64,000 nucleotides of DNA from Favolaschia claudopus (taxonomy: Eukaryota; Basidiomycota; Agaricomycetes; Agaricales; Mycenaceae). Below the pieces are notes generated by a model. The model was not told the DNA's origin, ran no database searches, and saw only the letters and a list, made by a program, of their open reading frames with translations. Of this stretch, positions 46,385 to 58,975 are shown piece by piece (positions within the stretch are counted from its first letter, which is position 1; every line of letters begins with the position of its first letter). The translations under genes were made by a program, and so were the position numbers. The stretch lies in contig JAWWNJ010000017.1 in the NCBI GenBank assembly GCA_037176885.1, positions 1,550,001 through 1,614,000 on the forward strand, written 5' to 3'.

Positions 46385-46983
46385 TTTCGCTTGCCCATCG
46401 CCAAAAACTCTTCGCTGTTCTGGAACATCTGAACTTTGCGGCAAAGGATGCAGATTCCACGCCCAGAAGACGGAACTTTTTACTAGTCGGAGCCGTATTC
46501 AGTTATTCCGTCTGCCAAGTCGCTGTCACCCTTTTTTTTCGTTACTCCAGCGCTGAACAAACATCCAGATATCTACCTTGTACCCGGCGCCTGGAAACTC
46601 CCGCCACGGCTCGTGCTCCCGCCCGTTCCCGCTCAGCTGCCTAGCTTGCTATGCAATTAGCAGGATAAAGGAGACTAGTGTAACCCCGTCTGGTGAGTTT
46701 CTTGACTTTCCCACCAACTCTCCCAAGCCTTTCTGTGCTATTTTTAGCCCTTCCTCCTTATCTTGCTTCAATTCTGAATTGCACGCATCACTCACATCTT
46801 GATCCACTCCCACTCTATTCATATATTTAGCCGGGACCTGACCACCAACCATGTGCCCAACACATCGGCGGGGAGGTAAGCCGGCAATCGCTGACATTTA
46901 AAAGCGACCAGACCGATAATGGCGTGCTTTGAAGCGTTTCTTCTCCTTCCTTCATCCTGTGGAGCCTCTGCTCGCCTTCAACA
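46385..46983. other. Promoter region of the OPT gene
   Basis: About 600 bases with no supported gene. It must contain the OPT promoter; the TIR element ends 600 bp before the start codon and could influence expression. Confidence 0.4.
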
Positions 46984-49900
46984 ATGGCAGCAGTCGAAGC
47001 AACAACGCCGCCCACTCTTGAGAAACATGGTCTCAACGGCGACAGCGAGAAACGCAGCTCCAGGTCATTCGTCGCGGACGAGAAGGGCAATGTCCCTTAC
47101 GACGAGAAGGTCGACCTTGACAATGCTGAGGAAGTCGGTGAGGTCTTCGCCGATGGTCCTCGGTTGATCGATCTTGGCATGGACGGACATGAGCGGCCAA
47201 TTGGTATGTCCCCGCTTTCGACTTATTTCTTTTACAATACACACTCGAAGATACGGGACTACGATACTTGCCTTTCCTCCATCCTTTCATTCAGCCAGCG
47301 CGTGTACTCAACTAACACCTTGATGCAGAAACCGACACCGACTACGCAACTCGTCTCGTCTCCCTCGATGACGACCCAACCCTCCGCGTCTTCACCTTCC
47401 GGATGTGGTTTTTAGGTCTTGGCCTCACCGCCTTTGCGTGCGTTGCCTTTATTTCTCCCTTCAATTGAGTTTCTTATCCTCGGCTTTCACACAGCGCCGT
47501 CCTGAGTCAAATCTTCGTACGCTCAATTCTGCTCGTTTATCTCATTGCTCCACGCTCAATTTCTGCTTTGCTCTACAGTACTTCCGCCCCCAAACCGTGC
47601 GTGAATTTGGAATTTACATCATTCTATGTATGCTGACGACCAATGATTCTTCGTAGATCTACGTCTCCCAGCTCTTCATTCAGATCCTCGGATTTCTCCT
47701 TGGACGGGTACGCAAGCTCTGCTTTATCGTGAATGCTGTATTTACTTTGCGCCTGTGTAGGCATTCGAATGGCTCATCCCTGGTCCCTCCGAGTATGCCA
47801 TTATCCGAACGCCTGACACCTGGTTCTGGAGGTACATCTTTCTCTCTTCCCATGCGAGCGCTCCGTAACAGGCTTACCTACATCCACTCCGATCCGCAGA
47901 TTCATGAATCACGGACGGTTCAGTGCGTTTCCTCGTTTTCCCGCGTTTCTTCTCTTCCGCTGACGATCGCGCCAGACCTGAAAGAACACGTCGCCATGTC
48001 CATTATGGCGTCCACAGCCTCCATCTCTGCGCTCGCAATTTCCATCTTTGCGGCTCAGGAGTTGTACTACTTCGTCGACACCAATGTCGCCGTCGGTATT
48101 TTCACGTAAGTTTCTTTCTGAGGCATCCATTTCTTGAGGATCAAGCTGAATCTACCTTCACACGACCAGAATCATCTCATCCCAGCTCATCGGGTACGGT
48201 ATGGCTGGTATCGTACGAGGTAATTATCCTCCCCGTTATGCTGCCACCTCCTTCCTCTTATACAATCGACAGTGTTCCTCGTCTACCCCACCTGGGCGGT
48301 CTACCCGCAAGTTATGCCCACCGTCCAGCTCTTCGAGGCTCTGCACCGCGGCGAGGGCATGATGTCCCAGTCGAAGCGCAAGAAGTTCTTCTGGTACATC
48401 TTTATCGGTATCTTCGTCTGGGAGTGGTTCCCTGTATGTTTTTCTCTTCGCCGCCACTCCTTATCGACGTACTCACTCATCGGAATCTGACAGGAATACA
48501 TCGCCCCCACTCTGACCGGTATCTCCATCTTCTGCCTCGCCAACCAAAACTCTGCATGGTTCACGCGCGTTTTCGGCGGCGCTGCTGGTAACGAGGGTCT
48601 CGGTGCCTTCTCCATCTGCTTCGATTGGGCCTATGTGCGTTACCTTTGCATCCGATCTCGGGGAATCCACTAATTGACATGAAATCTTCCGCCCGTTGAC
48701 AGATCGGCGCTGGCGGAGGCACCATCGGCGCACTCTTCACGCCGCTTTCCACCCAGCTCTCCCTCTATGGTGGCTGCGCGGTCTGCATGATTGCGTTTTG
48801 CGCCTGCTATGCGAGAAATACATGGAACACTCAGGTACGATCTGTCTGCCGTCTCTCTGGTTATGGAATATCTAACCTCTTTTAACAGAACTTCCCTTTC
48901 CTCACCCAGCTTCTGTTCTACGAGGATGGTACGCCGCAGCAAATCGCCGTCTGCGTCCGTCGATGATCTTGATTGTTTTTTTTTGTCCATGATAGGGCGG
49001 GAATACAATCAGACCCTTATTCTTAACGGTGAGACTCCTTGCTTCCCGCGGGACGTTGTGATTGACGCTCATGATCCGCACAGACGACTTCACGCTGAAT
49101 GAGGACAAGCTTGCGGTACAGGGCCTGCCATGGGTGCGTCACACTACGCCTTGTCCACGCTCAGTCGTTTGACAACGATTCGTTTCGTCAGTATGCCGCC
49201 TCGCAGCTATTGTACAAGATTTCCCGCACAATCTACATCGGAGGCATGTCTCAGATAGCGACGATCGCTCATAACTTACTTGTACTCTAGCCGCCCTCAC
49301 GCACTTCCTGCTATGGCACTTCAAGACTGTTCGCAAGACCATTCAGGAAGGCCGTGAAGGTATCGACGACCCCCACTTCAAGAAGATGAAGGCGTATCCT
49401 GGTCCGTCGTCTCCGCTCATTGCCTCGTGGATGAATCATTGATTGTCGTATTCAGAGGTCTCCAACTGGATCTACCTTGCGGTCTTCACCGTTTGCTTTG
49501 GCATCGCCATCGGCACCACATATGGGTGCGTAGGGAGCTCTCTTGTTTGTCTTGGTGCTCACTTTTACCATTTCTTTCCAGTGCCAAGTCGCAGCTCCCA
49601 GCCTGGGCCACGATCATCGCCCTCATTTTCGCGTGGATCTTCGTTCCCGTCATTGGAACGCTTTACGCCACCGTAGGCTACGCTCCCTCTATCGAGAACA
49701 TGATCCAGATGCTCGGCGGCGCCCTCATTCCCGGCAAGCCTGTGGCCAACATGTACTTCACCATGTGCGTTGCTCACTCTTCATATCGCCTGCTGGGCCT
49801 GATTCGTTTGCTGTCCCTTCAAGGTACGGCTACCAGCCCGTTGTCCAGGCATACACGCTCTGTGGTGATCTCAAGATTGTACGTCCATGCACATCTTACC

Positions 49901-50883
49901 CCACCTGTACGCTGAGGCTGCTCCGTAGGGTCAATACACAAAGCTCCCCCCTCGTGCGACGTTCATCGTGCAGTCTGTTGGTTCCATTGTTGTAAGTACC
50001 TCGCCTCGACCGTTTTACTGTGCCCGTGAGTTAACCGGATGCTTTAGGGCGGTCTCCTCAACCTTGTCATCATGAAGACGGTCATCAATTCTCACCGCGA
50101 GATCCTCCGCGATGTTCAAGGATCCAACGTATGGAGCGGTCAACAGGTGCAAGCGTTCAACAGTGCCGCGATCGCTTGGGGCGCGCTCGGGAAGCCGCTA
50201 TATGCTACGGGTGGACGCTACGGTGTACGTTACCTTGCCCTTTTTGTACCCGAATTGGATTGCTGATGCAGGTCACCCTCAGTTCGTGCCCTACATGCTC
50301 CTCGTCGGACTCATCGTCCCAATCCCCTTCTGGCTCCTGCACAAGTACTATCCGAAGGTTGGCTTCAACATGGTGTTCACACCCGTGTTGTGCGGTCAGT
50401 ATATCTGCTCCTCACTATCTTGGTCTCGAAAGCTCATAATTCGATTTCAGCTGAGCTCGGCTTCCTCTCCGTGGGCATCAACTCGAGTGTTTTCACCACG
50501 TTCTGTGTCGCCGTCTTCTCTCAATTCTACCTTCGCAAGTATCGCGCAACCTGGTTCCGCAAGTACAAGTACGTATTACCTGCTCCTATTTCTACCCCAA
50601 GTATTTATTATCTCCCCAGCTTCCTTCTGTCTGCGGCGCTCGACGGCGGTACTTCGGTCATGATTTTCATCTGGAGGTGCGGCCCTCTCCTTGACGGTCG
50701 TCGACATTTCCTGATCTATTTCTTACAATGCGTACAGTTTCGCAGTAGGCGGAGCCGGTGGAAAAGTCATTCCATTCCCCACCTGGGCTTTGGTGAGTCG
50801 TGCATCCTCTGTCCTTTTTCGCGATGCTCATTGTGATCTAGAATCCTACTGGAAATCCAGATTACTGTAAACGACTAACGTAA
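46984..50883 (+). CDS. OPT-family oligopeptide transporter
   Basis: Proton-coupled small-oligopeptide transporter of the OPT family, 784 aa, in the plasma or vacuolar membrane. Twenty-six introns were placed (first 47204-47328, last 50793-50841); exon sum 2355 nt, divisible by three. The N-terminal 60 residues are soluble and acidic. The OPT signature appears as DTDYATRLVSLDDDPTLRVF, followed by about a dozen hydrophobic segments, for example TAFAAVLSQIFYF, IAIFAAQELYYF-type helices, YIGAGGGTIGALF and YATVGYAPSIENMIQMLGG. The conserved GQYTKLPPRATF loop (KIPPR motif) and the C-terminal GGKVIPFPTWALNPTGNPDYC are present. The intron at 49244-49290 is GC-AG (GAG followed by GCATGT). Other introns are 49-68 nt except the first. 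The start gives a plausible cytosolic tail without signal peptide. Confidence 0.93.
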
Positions 50884-51362
50884 AATCATGTAGTGATATG
50901 GTAGTATTGTTTGTTGATACTGTATACGCTGATACTGGATTATGCTTTCCTCTTCGCTCCATACCAGAACTGCGATGTTGGTGGCTGAAAGGCGCAAGTC
51001 CAACACATTGCTTACATCCATCAACTATCAATCGGTTCCGGGACCAAGAATGTTTTACTGATACTGTTTAATGCTCCAGCTCAACCCAGTTTCAAGACTT
51101 GGATAGTCGTGCCTGTCAATATTCCGAGAATCCGATCTACTTCGGCGATGAGACCTTTCGCATAATCATGTGTCTTGGTCTGATGTTGAGCGTTCAACGG
51201 CTTCGTCAGTTCATGTTTTCTTCACTCCCTGAGGGTACACCCGTAATCAATAGAGTAACTAACCAAATTTCTTTTCCGATCGAATAAGCCCTCATCATAG
51301 CGGAAAATAGGCATTCAAAAAACATCAAGGCAGCATACAACTGTAACATTATCCAAGGTCTA
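50884..51362. other. Intergenic between convergent genes
   Basis: About 480 bases between the ends of the OPT and DUF6593 genes. Only terminator function is expected; nothing distinctive was seen. Confidence 0.45.
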
Positions 51363-52103
51363 TCAAACATTCTTCGTCACTGGGGCATACACCGTCCGCC
51401 CCGCTGGACTCCCTAAAGCGACCTGTGCAGCCTTCTCCTTCATCCTTACTCTGAACTCTCGCACAACAAAGGCGGCAATTATTTCAGCTCGTATGGAAGC
51501 CAGAGCTTCATCGCGAATCAACAACGTCGGGAGGGAGATACTGCTGTGGCGATCCCAGTGAGCGATGGGGGTGTCCGTGTCATCCTCACGATATAGCTGG
51601 CAATTGTTCGATAAGAAAAGCTGATTCCGGAGCTCAAGAAAAAAACCAGCTTACCGCTAATCGATAAGTGGGATGGGAGCATAGTATGTAATTTCCGTGA
51701 TGAGTTTGAATGGTGTGCCGTGTACATGCACTGAAATCCAAATTATCAGAGAGGGAACAAAACGAAATTGGAAGACGTACGACTGGGGCAGCGTGGACTT
51801 CGTCAACCAGTTGGCGACCCGAATGGCTTTACCGCCGTGCAGGGCGGGAAACACTACAGTATCGTGCAAAATCTCCTTTCTAGTTATTCGTGCTAGGAGC
51901 TCGTTGGTTGCAGCGGCGCGAAGCTCCGTAATCCTGTCGTTCATGTCGGTGGTCATGATGTAAGTCGGTGTCGAATTCAGAAACAGTGTTGCATTCTTCA
52001 TGCTGTCCTGACTGAATACGAGGCGCACTGCAGGGGCGACAGTAACTAGAGTGACTTGAGAATCCATCTCAGTTGTTGGCTTCGAACTCATCCCAACGTT
52101 CAT
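51363..52103 (-). CDS. DUF6593-domain protein
   Basis: Small protein of 210 aa in a family abundant and unexplained in mushrooms. Exons: 51781-52103, 51655-51730, 51363-51596; total divisible by three. The family opening is visible at about residues 24-45 (VRLVFSQDSMKNATLFL, then a Y-I-M-T-T strand), followed by ELLARITRKEI, a W-L pair in RVANWLTKS, a middle strand GNYILCSHPTYRLALY, then DTPIAHWDRHSSISLPTLLI and a C-terminal helix ASIRAEIIAAFVVREFRVRM. No signal peptide or membrane segment. Function is unknown; the fold is expected to be a beta-rich sheet. The start at 52103 precedes a second in-frame ATG four codons later. Confidence 0.7.
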
Positions 52104-53030
52104 CGCGTCTTTTATAAGTTTGCTCAGTAATACAATAGCCTTGGCCCTTCAATTGCAAGTTTCGTGAGTCGTATTTTTAACAAATCTATTATTTCGGTAG
52201 CGAATCCGCTTATGAAGACTTGATTTCTGAAAACGGTTGGACACCCGGTGAGTGATAAGAATAATCGAAGTGGGACTTTTTTGTTGAGTGAGAATTTTAA
52301 GAGAATTTGTTCAAATACATACTCTATCGATCTTGACTGGGCGAACTCACTACTCAAAGTGAGAAAATCGATTGATCGCTAATTACCAGTCAAGTTGTCT
52401 AGCATGAAGCCGTAGGTGAGGCTCTTTGGAGACCTGACTAGACCTGACATCCAAGATTCCAAGTTGATCTGGAGGCTGGAGCGTCTGAATCTTGTCTGAA
52501 TCCTGATTCAGACTTTCAGAGTCAGCCTACTAGTAGTACATAAGGCATGGAAGAACGGAACCTTTCCTTGACGTCCAAAAGGTCAGCATTTGGCACAACA
52601 TCCCATGAGATCTGAAAGGATCCTGTTCAATTTTCTAAAGGACCCACTTGAAAAGGAAAGCTTTCCGGGCAATTTCCGGGAGTCGGGACGAGCTACTAAA
52701 GAGAGCCGAGGTTTTTCCTATTTGCTAACGAAACAAAGGTAACAAATGGGAGAAATCTCGGCGAACTTCCAGCAGGTTCTTAAATACCAAATGCGACTTT
52801 GAATGTTGCGCTTGCCTTTCAGACGGTCTTTCAGGCCATTTGTCTTCTCTCGGCGAGAGTAGTCCTTGGCTGCTGGATTTGGTATAAGCTAGTACTACGG
52901 CGTTCGCACCGACTCTCACATCATCCAGCCCATTCATTCACTATGAGTTACTTTTCGCGGACCAATTAGCCAGAACGAAAATCGTGGTAATATACTTGTG
53001 AGGATGACTATGGCAAAAAAGCAAAAGAAT
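52104..53030. other. Gene-free stretch before the tRNA
   Basis: No gene is supported. Short repeated words occur: CTGACTAGACCTGACAT around 52433-52452 and nested TCTGAATC/GATTCAGA near 52486-52517, which can form a small hairpin. Confidence 0.4.
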
Positions 53031-53117
53031 GGACACATTGGGAATTGAACCCAACACCTCTCGCAGGATCTGAATCAGATGCTAAGCGAGCGTGATAACC
53101 AACTACACCATGTGCCC
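53031..53117 (-). tRNA. tRNA-Ala(AGC) with 14-nt intron
   Basis: The minus strand folds as a full cloverleaf: acceptor GGGCACA with TGTGTCC, D-arm GTGTAGTTGGTTATCAC, anticodon stem CTCGC/GCGAG and T-arm TTGGGTTCAATTCCCAA. The anticodon AGC is at 53081-53083. A 14-nt insertion at 53066-53079, one base 3' of the anticodon, sits at the canonical intron position and contains CTGATTCAG. Removing it gives a normal 7-nt loop, TTAGCAT. Confidence 0.9.
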
Positions 53118-53278
53118 GTTAGATGAGTCAAGATTTGAACCTATTATGTATCGTCCGGCCTGAATTGTTTAACAACTTCACTTTTTCAACGTTCTTGGTG
53201 TACTTCTGGGCAACCCAGCTGGATATCAAGCAGCCAAGTAGCAGCCCATATCATATTCAAGCGTTCTAACAAAGCAAT

Positions 53279-55364
53279 TTACTTTTCATGCACTCCAAAA
53301 GATTCCTGCCGCACTGGGGAAACCACACCAAATACCCCACTGTTTTGCCGTCCAGTCGATGGCCGACCACCGAATCTTAACTGCACGCGGTGAGCGGGTA
53401 CACCGTGGATCTCTACCGCCTCTGCTACTTCGTCTAATTCCGGATTCCGCAGGGCAACGAGCAGCCTGGAAAATTTGTTGGAGCTGGACTCGCCGTTTTT
53501 TACCATTGAGAATATCCCCACGCCGCTCATAACGACGAGCAGGAAAAAGGCGATGGCATAGGTTGTGATCAGAGTCCGTCGATCATAGACATATGCGATG
53601 TCTTTCGATTTTATTGCAGCCTCCGCAGTGGTGAATCCAGTGTTGAGATGAATGAAACCTATAGAATTCGAAAAATGAACGCGATACGAAGGCAGAAAAG
53701 ATTGCGCACCGAGCGTAGCGTTCGCAACTAGGTCTTGGAGGGCTTGAAGGGTGGGTCAGGAGCCGTACTTCCGCAGAAGAGTTTGAATATTTACCTTGGG
53801 AAATATTGGTAACATGAGCTGTCGTATTGATGCCAATGACTCGAGTGGCGTCGTCTGCGAGGAATGAGTTGGCGGCAGCAGGCTGGAATATATTTGTCTC
53901 CATCATGAACGTCGTCGTGTTTAGATCTCCATGAAAGCCGTCAATGATGACACTTCCTTTCAACCGTTGAGAGAGCGCATCCGCCAGTGCCAAGAGATGG
54001 ACATGGGCTCCTATTCCGGGTCTGAAAGTGTCAGACACTGTGTCGTTCGCAAAAAGTGTCGTAGGCCAGATTACTCCCAGTGGTTTAGGACCAGCGTCAA
54101 GATGTCGATAAACAGTATTCAAGGGCTCGTGGAAGTCCAACACCGAAACGCGAGACTCTTGCGTCCCGTTGAAATAGTGTGTAGAAGCGCGGTGAGTCGC
54201 ATTATAGAAAGTGCACGACGAGCCCGATGCGTTGATGAGTGCACCTTTTTGGGTGTTAGACGATAGAAAAGGAACATAGGCCAAGGTCAGGTTATACAAT
54301 GACGACGAGAAGGTCGCATCGTTCTGCACGCTGAAATTTAGCGCAGTCATCTGTTCCTGTACTGATATGGCGTGTCCGTCATATCCCACAAGATATGCAC
54401 TGGGGGGATCGTCGAAAACACGCGAGACGTATCTCTCTTCGTTTGTGATATTATCCGATATTTGGCTGGGCCGAAGATCAGAGCAGCGTAGAGCCGGAGC
54501 GACATAGGTTATATCGTAGTTGCATTCGGGAGCACATCCCTCGGGCATCGGCCAACCAACTGGATTGTCCGACAACAAGGCAGTCAGCGCGGCTTTATCC
54601 CAAATTTCGGTGACAGCGCCGTACTGGAAGCCTGAGCTGCATCAAATATTTGAGCGGGGGGTCAGATTGTTTCTGTGACGGCGCACCGAGGGTAGAAATC
54701 ATTCAACACTGCATCTGTCGTCGTGTTTAGGGTAGGAACAGTCAGAGTGCTTGAGTCCGGAGCAACTTGTCGTGTGTTTAGAGATGGTGCAAGGATCGTG
54801 ATCACGGGAGACGCTAGGATGGCCACCGTCATTGTAATGATGAGGGGCATTTTGAGTAATAAATTGCGGCGATATAGAGTTTCCAGTGACGGTTCTCCGA
54901 CTAGGACATCGATGTCTGACACTGGTTTCCGGGAAAAGAGTCAGTGAATCATAAGCAAAAGAACATCGCAGCAACATACATGTAACGGGCTGACGGCGCA
55001 AACAATACCACGACTAAGATAAAGAGGCATGAGGGGTAGATCATTGCAAGCCAGAGCAGTAATAGGTGCGTACCAACTGACAAAGGCTCACACCAGCAGA
55101 GAAGCAGTACAGAACTTTGAACGCCGAAGAGAACACGATTTCCACAGGGCGTGTCGTCGTCTGTGCCCATTCACCCGATACCAAACGTCTATCGATATGT
55201 TGGTCGAAAAGATGATGACCGACAGCTATGAAACCAGCCAGTATCGTGCCGCCTACGATGGACACTGACGCAACCCACAAGCCAACGCTCATTCTCTTCT
55301 TCGATTGGTCAAAGGCTGGTGCTGAAGCGGAAGCACGGGGATGGAAGCGGCTGGGGGAAGACAT
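53279..55364 (-). CDS. Multipass membrane protein with large extracellular domain
   Basis: Predicted 604-aa membrane protein of unknown function. Exons: 55074-55364, 54980-55013, 54687-54921, 53795-54636, 53711-53743, 53279-53658; total divisible by three. Hydrophobic segments lie at about residues 27-48 (VGLWVASVSIVGGTILAGF), 72-97, 125-150 (MPLIITMTVAILASPVITIL) and near 510 (LITTYAIAFFLLVVMSGVGIF). Between the third and fourth lies a domain of about 350 residues rich in N-glycosylation sites (NIT, NFS, NAT, NGT, NDT, NTT, NIS) and several cysteines, as expected for an extracellular loop. The short C-terminal tail is cytosolic. I recall similar four-TM proteins in agaricomycetes without known function. 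The start at 55364 is an internal ATG of a slightly longer frame, chosen because the upstream residues look non-coding. Confidence 0.7.
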
Positions 55365-56257
55365 TCCGTCCCCGATTGCGACGGGAGAGTATTGGACGGG
55401 GGAATACATGAAAGAAAAAGTGTGTCTCTGGATGTAATACAAATCCGCTGGCTTCCCAGGACAGGACCTGTCTTGATGAGCGCTGGTTAAGCGAAGTCAA
55501 GTCTATCATAAATGCCCAAGTATGTGCCTACCAGTTGCCTACCTTCCGCTTATGAGCGGAGCGCGCGCTTCTAGGGAAACAATGCGATCTGCTTCCGTCC
55601 GCAATAGATATCCTCGAGAGTCGAGAGCGCTAAATTTTTCTGAGGTAGTAACCGGAAAGCTGCGGGATGCTTGCCCATATCGGCCCTCGGGGTATGTATG
55701 TAGATGTATGTTCGCTTGAAAGTTGACAAAACCGTTTCCTGGGTGTGCCGTGTCGTGAGATGAGGTAGAATATATGAATCCCAGCATATTAAGAATGTAT
55801 CGGCAAGAATTTCGGATGAGAAACGGCAGATATGCGCTCGGGCCCCGGAAGCTCTACAGCTCAGTGTACTGTAGTGCTCCTGCCAGATCTCTTCGCATTC
55901 AGCCCACACCTGACTGAGAAAGCCTCATTCAAGTTGGAGAATGCAACAGGCTGTTGTACTGAGCGAGTTACACTGAGAAGTTGTCCCGATGCCGGGCCCT
56001 GGTGAGCGATTTGTGGCCGCCAACAGCGACGCAGAAGAGAAAGAGATTGTCACAGTGTCATGTGATGTGATGTTTCGCGTTCCTAGCTTTATTCAAAGCT
56101 TTCGAACGGAAGCTACACGACGCGCGCGGATCTCTTTAACAGATAAAAAACAATGAGTAGCAAAGCCCGCCTTTTCGTTCCAACAATTTCACTGCGAAGA
56201 AACACAACATTGCCGAAATCTTTGCAAACTATGTACTGCGATATACTTAGTTCCCTA
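55365..56257. other. Intergenic, no gene seen
   Basis: About 890 bases between two same-strand genes. Repeats of CTACCAGTTGCCTACC-like words near 55525 are minor. No gene or RNA was recognised; it must include the promoter of the membrane-protein gene. Confidence 0.45.
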
Positions 56258-56881
56258 CTAGTCGCCCTGCGTGAAGTGATTAGACGATCGGCATGAAAAT
56301 ATGGATAATCACTGACCCTGCAGGACACAAAGCCATTCTCTGAGGAAGCACCCGTGTGTGTGACGACCCTGCCAGTGAACGATCAGGACGATTCCGATGG
56401 ATTCATTCGAGCGCCAGAAACGTACGCGCAATAAGTGCCACCAGTATTGAAGACAACGCGATCAGCGCCCGGAGAGCCACCCGTGTAAGTTCGTCCACCA
56501 GAAAGTATGGGATACTGAACTCGTTGAGCACATTGCCATTTTGTGTCAAGTCACAACGTCTTACCTCGAGCCAACTATTTCCTGAGCAGAACAGACTCAA
56601 GCCTTCGTCATCGAAGAACTGATGGGGGTAGCTGTCTGTTTGACGAGAAAACCATATCAATGATTCTCAGTCTCATGAAAGATAGGATGCTTGATACCAG
56701 AACCAAGGGGATTGTTGACATGGGCGAAGCCTGCGGCCACGGCAGCGGAAACCTGAGAAACAGTATAGGTATTGCTCCCGCATTCGACGTTGCCGGAGGG
56801 CAACGCGCGACCGGTGGGGGTTGCGGAGACTACAACGGCGAGTGCAGCCACGGCGACGAAGAGAGATCGAGCAGGGAACAT
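56258..56881 (-). CDS. Secreted guanyl-specific ribonuclease, RNase T1/N1 family
   Basis: Small secreted endoribonuclease cleaving RNA after guanosine, 134 aa. Exons: 56698-56881, 56565-56635, 56426-56514, 56317-56368, 56258-56266; total divisible by three. A signal peptide occupies about the first 20 residues, ending near VVVSA. The mature part holds the family residues in order: Cys in VECGSNTY, the helix VSQVSAAVAAGF, the active-site block SYPHQFFDDEG (Tyr, His), catalytic Glu in WLEYPIL, Arg in GGSPGADRVVFN, and His in VTHTGAS, ending FVSC. All five catalytic positions known from RNase T1 (Tyr38, His40, Glu58, Arg77, His92) have counterparts, so activity is likely. It lacks the long loops of ribotoxins, so it is not one of those. 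The last intron, ending the frame three codons later, is the least certain part. Confidence 0.85.
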
Positions 56882-58329
56882 TGTGCGAACGCGACTTGAC
56901 GATCGACTGCATTCAGCCAAAAAAGCAAAGGCAATATATACCAAAGCGTTTAAATAATTGAACGGAAGTTCAGGGCCCTGTACCATTTGAGCCACTGAAA
57001 CGTGCGTAGTAAGTATGGAACGCACCATGTGCAGCAGCTGGCGCCCCGTACGAAACTTCGAGATATCAGACAGTATAAATGAACCAACGGCTGCATACCC
57101 TCCGTTATGGAGAGATTGCACGGAGGGCCCTACTCATGGAGAAAAAGATCCCGTCCAAGCAGACCGCTTGCATGAGTTGTAGTAGTACTGCGATGAGATG
57201 CAAGTAAGGTCCCTTATGGTGAAATGAGTCCCTGTAGACTCACGGCATGCCTGCGACCATGCGGTCAACTCGGTCAGGCGTATTTCGAGGGAATATTTTG
57301 GTCAGAAACCAGTGGAGCCACGACCGTGTGCTGCGAAAACGAGCAGACCGTACGCACGTCTCAGTGGCCAGGCTGCGTGGTGAGCGCAGTTTCTCCGCAC
57401 CAGCATTTGTGCATGACGGAGAGAAGGTGTTCTGAGATTCACTCTTTTTATAGATAGCAGCCATGATATTTTGAGGACTCGCGACTGATGGCACTGCGCA
57501 GTACATTGAGAGTAACATATGCGTGCGCGAGATATAGTACTCGCCTGGTGGCGAATGGATGGCGCAGCATTCTCATATTGCTCCCACACCCAGAATGCGT
57601 ACCCTCAAAGAGTTTCCCATCCTCGGCTGCCACCACCCCCACCGATAATTTGACCTGCACGCCGCATGTGCTGGTGTACATGTACGCGGCACCTTCCGCA
57701 CACATCGACCCTTGCAATATGCTTCTCCTCCTGCCGTAGTGCCAGGACGTCTAGCTCGACTGAATGACGATGGCAGCTGGCTCGCCCACCGCATCCCGAT
57801 CATGACGCACGTCCCTCCAGTACCGTCCACCTTCCTACTCCTTTCCTTCCATCGACTAGCCTCCTCGCGCCTATTCCGCGCTCCAATTCGGAAGTGGAAC
57901 TGACCCCGACAGCACGACCAGCGTTTGGAGGAAAAACCGCACCAGCCACATTCTCGAGGTCGCACCAAGATCGTCACATCCCACCTCAGTGACCGCGTCG
58001 ATGAGAGGACAGAACCCGTGAGTGTATGAGGGCGAGAACAGGTTGGATACGAGAACGACACCCAGCCCTGATGTGGTGGATGTCTAGGGAGCATGGACAT
58101 CCCTGTACTGTGCTTTCCCTTGAAGGAGCGCTTCTTGACTTCGCTCCTCTGCCCGTCTCCGCTTACTTTCACCTCCCTAGCCCATCGCAGCCCGGATGGC
58201 GACACCATCCCTCAACGACGGTTTCCACGTATCTTGCACCCATCCACGGCCGCCAATGCGTCAGTCTGGTCCGTGCGGTTCCAGAATCCCGAATGCGCGA
58301 TGAGATCATCTACGAAGACACCCACGACA
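56882..58329. other. 1.4 kb without a supported gene
   Basis: Several medium open frames exist on both strands, none with family motifs or consistent splice phases. A short frame at 57136-57207 has CxxC...C spacing but does not complete a zinc cluster. The region left of 57000 carries the RNase promoter. Confidence 0.4.
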
Positions 58330-58975
58330 ACAATGCGGGAGCTGCGTAAGCTTGGAGCTGCCGGAACGATAGAGTAGTTTCGCCGATGAATGCGATATGT
58401 ATGCCTGAAGACGAGACGGTAAATTCAATGAGATCGAGATCGTATGAGTAACAGAGGCAACGTGGACTGACCTGTACGACAGTGTAAGGGTCGACGTCCG
58501 GGCGTGTCATGTAGAAAGTGCGACAGGGTACGTCCTTTGAGCCCGGTCAAGAAGAGATTCCAATGTAGAGGATTACTGGATGGACGGGCGATTAGAATGA
58601 CCCTATAGCTGAGAAGAGCGATTAAGACGTACCATGGTTTCCGCAGTGCCTCCCAAGCGCCAAATGTCAAGACCGATTAACAGTCCCTGCCAGTCTCCGA
58701 GATACTCGGGGGTCGTAATGCTACACGGCTCTCCAGGGCGAGTTATACCGTTAAGCTCGAAATGCGAATGAGAGGTCGCCGCGCTGTAACAGCAGTCAGT
58801 CGATACGCGACAAGATATAGAGCTGAGGGCGGAAATTACATACCTCTCCATCGGCCCATGCCCGCCCCAGTGTACGCAGCCTTTTGCGCTTGTTCAAGAG
58901 ATTCAGATGCATTTTCGACCGTCAAGTGGAGGTGTCTGCAGGCGAGACGTGCTCCTGCCACTGCTCCAGGGTTTG
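58330..58975 (-). pseudogene. Unresolved gene remnant
   Basis: On the minus strand several splice-bounded pieces look like protein: GCVHWGGHGPME (from about 58890), joined across a 58-nt intron to SHSHFELNGITRPGEPCSIT and CGD-like LGDWQGLLIGLDIWRLGGTA, then after further introns VPCRTFYMTRPDVDPYTVVQ at about 58515 and a short tail. No start codon or complete chain of phases could be established, and stop codons lie just upstream of the first piece. It is either a decayed gene or one whose first exons I failed to find. No family was recognised. Confidence 0.3.

Noticed and set aside
57136..57290. Possible Zn2Cys6 transcription-factor start
   Set aside because: A CxxC...C spacing is present, but the remaining cysteines do not fit the family spacing and the required intron would be only about 34 nt.
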